DNA of 60,000 nt, taken from positions 52,769,858 through 52,829,857 of the forward strand of contig NC_087065.1 of assembly GCF_963678635.1 (NCBI RefSeq), in the 5' to 3' direction. Under the pieces are notes generated by a model that worked only from the letters and a program-made list of their open reading frames with translations, was not told the origin of the DNA and made no database searches. The stretch is from Symsagittifera roscoffensis. Taxonomy: Eukaryota; Xenacoelomorpha; Acoela; Convolutidae. The position numbers and the translations under genes are program-made. Shown here one piece after another: positions 52,983-60,000 of this stretch. How positions within the stretch are numbered: the first letter of the stretch is position 1; each line of letters opens with the position of its first letter.

Positions 52983-53477
52983 GTGAGAAATATAAAGTTG
53001 AACTGCAAGTGAACAAAACATCATTCGAGACAAACCTAAGTTTTTGTAGGCTTTCTTTAAAAAAATTGACTTATTAGTTCCATCTTGTTTGTCTGCTAGT
53101 TTGCATCGGCATGTTTGTGTGGTATAGGAAGTGATGTAAAGAAGTGATGTAAAATACTATGCTTTTGGTATCGTATGCTCAGCTTTGTCTCTGTGTAGAT
53201 AGTGAAATATTTAAAAAGGCGATAATCGGATAACTCGTCGATCATAAACATTATACATTTCATTTTGCGTCGAAAAATTCCAGCAATCAGTGGTCGGATG
53301 GCCATAAATTACCTCATACATCAATGAGCTGGCAATTCTCCGAAATACTGATTGATCTAATTTTTTTTTCAAGTTTAGATATATTTCCTTTGGGTTTTTT
53401 TCATATGAAGATTATTCACAATTACTTTACATACCCTCTGGAATCGGCTCATGTTTTTGAAATACAGATGTTTTCAG

Positions 53478-53703
53478 ACAGCTGGAGTTATTGAATAAGG
53501 TGACAGAGGATGTAATCACTCAGCCGGAGGTGGTTGCGGGTAGTTATGAATTTGACTGGACAAATCAGAGGAGCAGCAGTTCGAGCGAAGAGGAGCAGGA
53601 CTTGGAAGACGAGGAAGAAGTTAATAGTGATGATGATGAGTTTATGGAATATGAGGACGCTGAACCGATGTTGTTACAATCGTTAGTGACTTACTTTATA
53701 TAA
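53478..53703 (+). CDS. CHFR: CHFR-like, exon 4 (acidic region); end uncertain
   Basis: The acceptor TTTTCAG ends at 53,477, and phase 2 plus one base gives KQLELLNKVTEDVI, in the frame of the open stretch. A Ser/Glu/Asp-rich acidic region follows (about 53,575-53,665), as in CHFR after the RING. Read through, it stops at TAA 53,701-53,703, giving about 441 residues; human CHFR is about 664 and has a Cys-rich region and a PBZ zinc finger at its C-terminus. A possible donor C|gttagt at 53,682 would instead join to 54,441. I cannot tell which is used. Confidence 0.65.
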
Positions 53704-54855
53704 AATTCTGGGGAGTCTAGGACAGCGATAGATCAGCGATAAGCAATCATTCACGCGCATATTTCCAATCCTGTCGAATATAAGCGCAGCGATATTTGAT
53801 CGATTTGTATGCATTTTGAATAAATTTTTCATGCTAGCCGAGCTTTATCCTAGTCGATACACCGCCTGTGAGTCTTTTAGAAATACGGTAGGAAGTCAAA
53901 AGATTGATTGCGCATGATTTCAGATGGTTGTCTTTTATGCAAATTGAATGTTCAAATCGTTAGTTGAAGTTATTTTGGAGATGTTATTTTGACCTGTGCA
54001 TGACTATGGAACTTTTTTTTCTGTATTTACGAAAAATTTGAACCCAAATGGCTTGAACATTACATGAAAGTTATTTGACTTCAGTTCAAGTATTTTAACC
54101 CATTGAGGTGAATTATTTACTTGTTCATAGCTATTTTTGTTCATTTAAAGGTTTTTCTAGCATTTTGTAAAGCATATTTTCTAGCAAATTGTGTTTATCG
54201 TCAGTAATTTGTCTTACAGTGGGACTTCAAACACCACTTTGGAAACGGAGTTTTCGTTTTTTTTTGTATTTAAGGATTCTTTTTTCAAGTCAGGAGAATT
54301 GAAGTTAGCATAAAACAAAATTTTGTAACCGATTTGATGGCTAAGTGCTGTGGCTCTATATTTGCTGTCAGAAGTGTGTTACTGCTTCCTAGGTTCGATT
54401 TGCTCTCAGTTTTCTCGTTATAGATTTTATTTCGTTTCAGAAGGCGTGCGCGGGAAAGGTTTGAAAGGATCAGTCAAGGCCGTCTTTCAAGTAAGTAATT
54501 ATCTGCGTGGCAAAAAAATGATAATTTCATTTCAGTTACTTAATTTTTCTCAAAATTTATTTATTATTTCTAAGTTTTCTATATCTCATTTAACAGATAG
54601 TTTTTTTGTCAAGATCATTCCTTATTCAATTATGACTGGCTTAGAAACATTTTTGCGTCTATTTTGGTTTAAAAGCAGGTAATTTTGCGCTTACTATTCA
54701 GTACTTTTTTGCGGGTGATCGAAAATTACTGAGTGGCCAGACATTTTTTGACTAAAAGCCTTGCGAGTGGTTACAACTTATCAGGTTCAGTGTGTCGCTT
54801 TTTGTTAATACATTTATTAATACCAAAGACGAGCCGAACTTTTTTTGAACATTAG
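53704..54855. other. Sequence after CHFR-like exon 4
   Basis: Apart from the possible exon at 54,441, this is AT-rich with no coding pattern. GAATAAATTTTTC at about 53,818 contains an AATAAA that could serve a transcript ending at 53,703. Confidence 0.35.
54441..54490 (+). CDS. Possible CHFR-like exon 5 (50 bases)
   Basis: Fifty bases between TTTCGTTTCAG and CAA|gtaagt, both strong splice sites. The phase fits a splice from 53,681 and the frame is open (RRARERFERISQGRLS). It has no recognisable homology, and no following exon was found in the window. If real, the gene continues past 54,490, perhaps beyond the window end. Confidence 0.3.
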
Positions 54856-54879
54856 TTGTCCAAGATAATGATGTGTTTT

Positions 54880-55230
54880 CTATCAAAGACAATTGAGTTA
54901 GGTAACAAAGCATGCGAACACCTTTTGGTTGATAAGTATTTAGGAAATTGGAATTACGAAGATTTGAGTTTCGATCCTCATATAAATAACATTTCAAATA
55001 AACTATCAAAATATTGTGGTCTTTTATATAGAATCAGGTACGTGTTTCGTCGTAAAATCTGTTTAATTACGACAATAATTTCAGAATTTCAATCATTCAG
55101 TATGGTGTTATTATACGTTTGCTCAAATGAAACGAATTGCAAGAATATTTTTTTTCCATAAATACCGTGATTCCGTTCGGGACCTGATGATTACACTAGC
55201 CAGCTGGCGAGCGTTAGTGTATTAGTACGA
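54880..55230 (+). pseudogene. LINE reverse-transcriptase C-terminal remnant
   Basis: The open frame at 54,856-55,161 includes DKYLGNW, then LSFDPHINNISNKLSKYCG and LLYRIR. This is the pattern found after the catalytic domain in Jockey/CR1-type LINE polymerases (KYLG, then HI-x3-NKLSK-x-GLLYRIR). After a frame change the following KRIARI and FHKYRDS also suit this region. Truncated at both ends. Confidence 0.65.
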
Positions 55231-56980
55231 ACCTTCTTGTTTTCTACCCTAACTCGCAAATAAAAATGTTCATTATTTGATGTCAATGTTCCTTATTTGG
55301 TGGAACTTTTGCTATAATCGCGATCTGTAGCATTGTAAATTTCATAGCATCTGTTCTCTGCTTCATTTGAAACTAGCATTTGTGATTAATACAGCGTTGT
55401 TCCATAGCTGAGAAGTTAGTTCTCAAGATTCAATTTTGTAGGTCGCAGATCGAATCCGAGACATAGCCGAATTTTTACTAATTCGATGCTTATTTCTACT
55501 TCTTCTTTTTGCACTAAATAGAGCTTATTTGTGTCGTGTTCTTGCTACTACTTGCGAAGCGCAGCTTTGCTTCTTTGTTGAAATTAAAATATTCAGAGGT
55601 CAATTACATTTGTACGAACTGTTCAACGAGGTAGTAAAAGCAAATTTTTAAAACTAGAAATTTAGACTGTATGAATTTTGTAGAGCGAGGGTGGACTCTG
55701 TGTCAATCCTTAAGTTTTGCTGATTCTATTTTTTTCAGAGGTTAGACACAGGTGTCAAATTAATGCTTCAAAATAGGCTGAATAAAGTTTAAAGCTACTT
55801 CAATGCTTAAATTGTATAAGAAAAAAATACCTGATAATGATAGCCGATATCGGTTCAGTTGTTATGTTCACAGGATTTTGGACTGCCATTTTATTGATTA
55901 CAAAGATTTACCCAAGGTTTTTTTATAAAAATTAAAAACAAGGCAGTTTTGAAATTTTGTGGTTATTGAGAGAACAGTGTGCTCTCAAAGCTTTTTTTTA
56001 CTTTTGAACCAAGAACTATTGTGTAGCTTTTCTATGGATATCTATAAATCATTCATGATTTTGATTTAAGTAAGCTAAAGCCCGTCATGAACTTGTTCAC
56101 TGGCGACTGTTGCATGGGCTCAGTTGGAAGTCGTTTGTCCAAAAAGCATCCATCATATTCTACAGGTTTGTGGAGGCTCTACGCACATGCCACAGTTAGT
56201 AGGGTCTCCACTAGCAAGTTTCAGAACTATAATCATCATAATATGATCAATGTCAACGTAGAAAATTGACTACTGCTACTAGTGGTGGTCTTCAGTGACC
56301 TTCCTTTGATGCAGTAAAACAAATTGAGTTTTCCGTTCAAAAATCAAATCAGTTTAATTTTCCTCCAGCTATCTGCTGTGGTTTTTATTCGAAATTTTTT
56401 AAATAAAACCCAGACATCAAGGTCGAATGCTTGTGGTGAGTTTCTATCTTCATTTGAACCTATATTTTTTTTACTGTAATTATGTTGTTATGAGGCTTGT
56501 GATTCTGCTGGCAGTGAATTTATCTATTTATTATTTAATTTGGCGCGAATTTTTAACAATTGAATGCAGATTACTTTTTTTGACACTGAAAAGAAAGGTC
56601 TTCAAAAGTGTTTTGAGCTCTGAAAAAGGCATATTTATCTAAAACCCTGGGTATAAAGTTCATAGTATGGAAATTACGTTGATCCCCCCAATTGCCCAAG
56701 TTATTGGGGTTCGATTTTTTAGACGATGGGTCAAATAAGTCGATTTGTATTGCGAGGCTCTAAAAATCAGTTAGTACCGAGTAATTACTTTGGTATTTGA
56801 ATATAGTATAACTTAACTTAAATTCAACTTATTTTTCCCTTTGCATGTTGAAATCTTAAGTGTTAAGAAAAAACGAGACAAAGTGAAATTCTATTCTTAA
56901 AGTCGTGCGGACTCACAGTTTTGTGTAAGAACAGAAGCTCTTTATAAGAACAGATGTTCAGTTTCTACTTGTTTCCACGG
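55231..56980. other. Intergenic sequence
   Basis: A decayed tRNA-like segment (about 55,405-55,485, with CAGATCGAATCCGAG) and one copy of the GCGAAGC-type motif (55,553) are visible. The 60-codon frame at 56,087 has no supporting splice sites or homology that I recognise. Nothing else seen. Confidence 0.4.
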
Positions 56981-56984
56981 ATCA

Positions 56985-57600
56985 TGCAGTTTTTGACAGT
57001 TTCAGTTTTCGTGCAATGAGGTCAGGAGATAGAGTAGCCAGTCGGAAACCAGTACAATATCACCGTTTTGGAGGCTCTCCTGAGTACTTGATGCGCGATG
57101 AAGAAGAGCGTTATCTTGCAACAGAATGTTGTTGTCCTCTCACCATGGAAGAAGTTTTTCATTCAGAATGGCTTGGTAATCTGCTGCATTGACGTAGCCT
57201 TCGACCCTGATTAAATTGCTCATACCCGAGCTTCAGATTGGGTCCCAAGCCCTTATTCTCTGGAATTCCGTTGTTGATTTTCTCGTCAGATATCGCCCCT
57301 CATATCTTAAAAACTTGTTTGCAGAAGGCCACCTAACGAGGTCTTGACTATTGAATGCAGTTCGAACATACTTTCATCGATAGCTACCTAATTTTGTCAG
57401 TGCACCACAATGGTATTCTGATAACAATAGGACCAGTTTAACAATAGGACCAGTTTTGTTATAACCTCCAGATGGTCATGTGCAGACCTTGATAAACGTA
57501 AAGCGAAGACTTTTCCTCCAGGTCCAACTTTCATCGGTCTTCCCGTTCGTAACTGCTTCCCCTGAGATACAAGCGAATTAATATTTTCCGTTAGCATGTA
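56985..57600 (-). pseudogene. Tc1-like transposase remnant
   Basis: On the minus strand, from about 57,597 downward: GRPMKVGPGGKV (the GRP motif of the DNA-binding half), then AIDESMFELHS (first catalytic Asp region, about 57,365-57,400), VEGYVNAADYQAILN, LLQDNALLH (second Asp, about 57,105-57,125), and finally a decayed DW-x-LTSLHEN (third acidic residue). Stops and frame shifts interrupt it, including a TGA just before the QDN block. The order and spacing are those of a Tc1/mariner DDE transposase of about 340 residues, here incomplete. I could not define terminal inverted repeats. Confidence 0.8.
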
Positions 57601-57792
57601 AATGTTTTTGAGCCTCTGCTAGAATTTCTCATAAGACACAAAAACAGTCTCCCACTACACACAAAGTACTCCCACACGAGCCCACAAAAAGTCAGTTTAA
57701 GCAGGTATAAAATTGTCGCACAACTACACTCTGGAGTGTTATCAATAGTTTTCGGTGTTTGTCCTGTTTCTTTTTAACATTATTGTAAATCT

Positions 57793-59640
57793 ATTATCTA
57801 TAATATATTTAAATGCGGGCTTCACTATCTCGCCATGGTTAAGCTTTTTCAACGTATTATTTTTGCATGTTTAAGCTGTATCGTATATTGCAATGGTTAA
57901 GATTTTTTTTTTCGATTTTCCAGTTTAAATTCAATGTTTATTTTACCAAGTTTGAAATTAGCAACCCAATATTGAGATGCTGTCAGGGCTTCCCCAGGTG
58001 TTGCGATTTTCGCCTCCATATATGAGTTACCAAATCTTTTTAGTTTACGAGATACTGCAATTTTTGAGATTTTTCAAAAGTTTGTAAAAAATCTATAATC
58101 TATAATATATTTAAATGCGGGCTTCACTATCTCGCCTTGGTTAAGCTTTTTCAACGTATTATTTTTGCATGTTTAAGCTGTATCGTATATTGCAATGGTT
58201 AAGATTTTTTTTTCGATTTTCCACTTTAAATTCAATGTTTATTTTACCAAGTTTGAAATTAGCAACCCAATATTGAGATGCTGTCAGGGCTTCCCCAGGT
58301 GTTGCGAGTTTCGCCTCAATATCTGAGTTACCAAATCTTTTTAGTTTACGAGATTGCTTCTGAACTTAACTGCTCAAATTCTCGTAGTTTTGGAGATATG
58401 ACGGTTTTTAGGATTTTTTCTAAGTTTTTCAAAGAACTTCGATATAGAAAAATTCACAAAATTTGAAGTTCTCATCTCTATAGTGAGGCTCTGTCAGGGT
58501 AAAGAAAGAAAAATTACCAGGAGTTGCGATTTTTTCCTCCAAATGTGACTGCTAAAATCCTTGTACTTTTCGAGATATGACGTTTTTTGTGATTTTTTCA
58601 AAAAAGTTTCAGAAAACATAAATTTAATTTTTTTTTCAAAATCTGAAATTCCCATTTCTGTATTGGGGGCTGTCAGAGTACTCTCAGCGGTTGCGTATCT
58701 CGCCTCCAAATATGACTGCTCCAATCCTTGTAGTTTTCGTGATATGAAGTGTTTTATGATTTCTTTTTAATTTTTCAGAAAACTTGGAGTTTAAAAAATT
58801 CAAAGGATTTGAAATTCTCAAACTTGTAGTTGGGTACTGTGAGGGTACTCTCAGGAGTGTCACGTTGCAGTGTTGCGTCCAAATGCGATTGCTTTTTGTT
58901 TCCGAGATGTGACGTTTGTAGTTTTTCTTAATTGTTCAAAGAACTTAGATTTAAAATTTTTCTTATGTTCCCATCTGATGTTTTTTATCAGGGCACTCAT
59001 AGGGGCTGCGAGTTTTTCCTTTAAGTATGACTGTTTATCGTAGTTTTTGAGATATGACGTCTTTATGATTTTTTTTCAAAATTTTTTTCAGAAAACCTAA
59101 ATTTTTTCAAAATTTGGAATTCCTAGCCCTGAAGTTGGGGGCTGTCAGAGTACTCTCAGGGGTTGCGAATCGTGCATGCAAATATGAGTGCTCAATTTTT
59201 TGTAGTTTTTGGGATATGGCACTTTCCTTGGTTTTTTTTCAAAAATAAAATTAGAAAAGTTTGAAGTTCTCGACCCTGTAGTTGACTGTTGTGAGTACTC
59301 TCAAAAGTTGCAAATCTTGCGTCCAAATGCGACTGTTCAATTGCTTTTAGTTTTCGAGATGTGACGTTTTTCTGTCATTTTAAAAATTTTCAATGAACTG
59401 ATATAAAAAATCACAAAATTGTATGGTTTTTCAAAATTTGAATTAAAAAAAAGCTTCACTAACTTTACAAAATTTGAAATTACCAACCCTGTGTAATACT
59501 TGGGTTATGTCAGAGAGTACACTCAAAGGATATAAATATTATTTCCAATATATGCCGTTTTTATAGTTGTCATAAATTCGAAGCACCGGAGGTGTTACAT
59601 GCTAGTTGTCTTTAAAATGTTCGCTGCAGTGTAACATTCG
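57793..59640 (+). mobile_element. Satellite-bearing interspersed element, copy IV (leader, array and tail)
   Basis: The leader, beginning TATAATATATTTAAATGCGG, is itself tandemly duplicated (57,798 and 58,091, period ~293). It is followed by about eight diverged monomers of 145-170 bases with GGGGCTGTCAGAGTACTCTC, GACTGCTC and TTCGAGATATGACG blocks. The tail, about 59,520-59,640, shares ACTCAAAGGAT and TTCGAAGCACCGGA with the tail at 21,193. This is the most complete copy in the window. Short open frames inside are incidental. Confidence 0.7.
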
Positions 59641-60000
59641 TTCCTTGCGTCACATTTGAGGTCAAGATGGATAGGTTCTATAGCAATTGGCTGAAAGGCC
59701 AGTGACACTAGCTCTCGTGCTTTTCTACCACATTGGGTTGGAGCCATTTCGTGGTTCACTTAAACACGGAACTTTCGGATCGTTACAGCTTTAAGGCCAC
59801 AACCAAAATTACCCTAAAATAGAACTTCCATATGGCCAGGTCTCTAATTAGTTTAAACACGCGAACGCCGTCAAAAACAGGGCTGGGAACCTATCGTTGT
59901 TATTTTTTTAATTGGACAGCGTGTTTGATCCAACTCAGATGGATCAACCTAACAATCACCTTATGTCAACAAAATCAGATAAAATAGTCTCAGGTTTTTA
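59640..60000. other. Unassigned sequence at window end
   Basis: Slightly GC-richer, not part of the repeats noted elsewhere, and without an open frame of substance. I see nothing I can name. Confidence 0.3.

Noticed and set aside
56087-56269. 60-codon frame as a further CHFR-like exon
   Set aside because: It lacks the Cys pattern of the CHFR C-terminus and has no matching splice sites.

Overview
This is eukaryotic, metazoan DNA, most likely from an invertebrate. Two conserved animal genes are split by long AT-rich introns with short pyrimidine-AG acceptors (TTTTCAG, TTTGCAG), and the rest is repeats and transposon relics. The acceptors look nematode-like, but I cannot fix the phylum from sequence alone. 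I see no bacterial gene organisation, rRNA gene or CRISPR array.

Region 1 (about 1-10,800) is a GC-richer, intronless coding block of almost 9 kb on the + strand. It reads as one very long protein of nearly 3,000 codons, interrupted by two in-frame stops (1961 TGA, 4335 TAG) and several frame changes. Near its start is an SGNH/GDSL-type esterase domain with all signature blocks (GDSLV, GTND, DGIHF). I recognise nothing else in it: no reverse transcriptase, integrase or transposase. It is probably a decayed (or mis-sequenced) copy of an undescribed giant gene or element, and is the best candidate here for something new.

Region 2 (about 11,900-24,900) is an ELMOD3-like gene (ELMO-domain GTPase-activating protein) of two visible coding exons, 11,954-13,034 and 24,110-24,750, about 573 aa. 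The 11-kb intron contains two consecutive tandem duplications (4.1-4.4 kb and 1.6 kb). Each carries an incomplete extra copy of a flanking exon, and the breakpoints lie in a dispersed satellite-bearing element.

Region 3 (about 24,900-44,400) has no convincing gene. It holds tRNA-like repeats, satellite-like arrays, a six-copy 460-bp tandem array with a large hairpin in each unit (28,790-31,540), tandemly duplicated reverse-transcriptase relics (37,320-40,240), an 893-bp near-identical tandem duplication (40,832-42,617) and a minus-strand tRNA-derived SINE (about 42,940-43,135).

Region 4 (about 44,400-54,500) is a CHFR-like E3 ubiquitin ligase (FHA plus RING) in four supported exons, with a possible fifth. 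The RING is split by a 4.3-kb intron that starts at a triplicated splice donor and contains a ~910-bp near-perfect palindrome. The Cys-rich/PBZ C-terminus of CHFR is not visible.

Region 5 (about 54,500-60,000) contains a LINE reverse-transcriptase remnant, a minus-strand Tc1-like transposase remnant, and the longest copy of the satellite-bearing element. Functionally the window has one mitotic-checkpoint ligase and one small-GTPase regulator, with no visible link between them.
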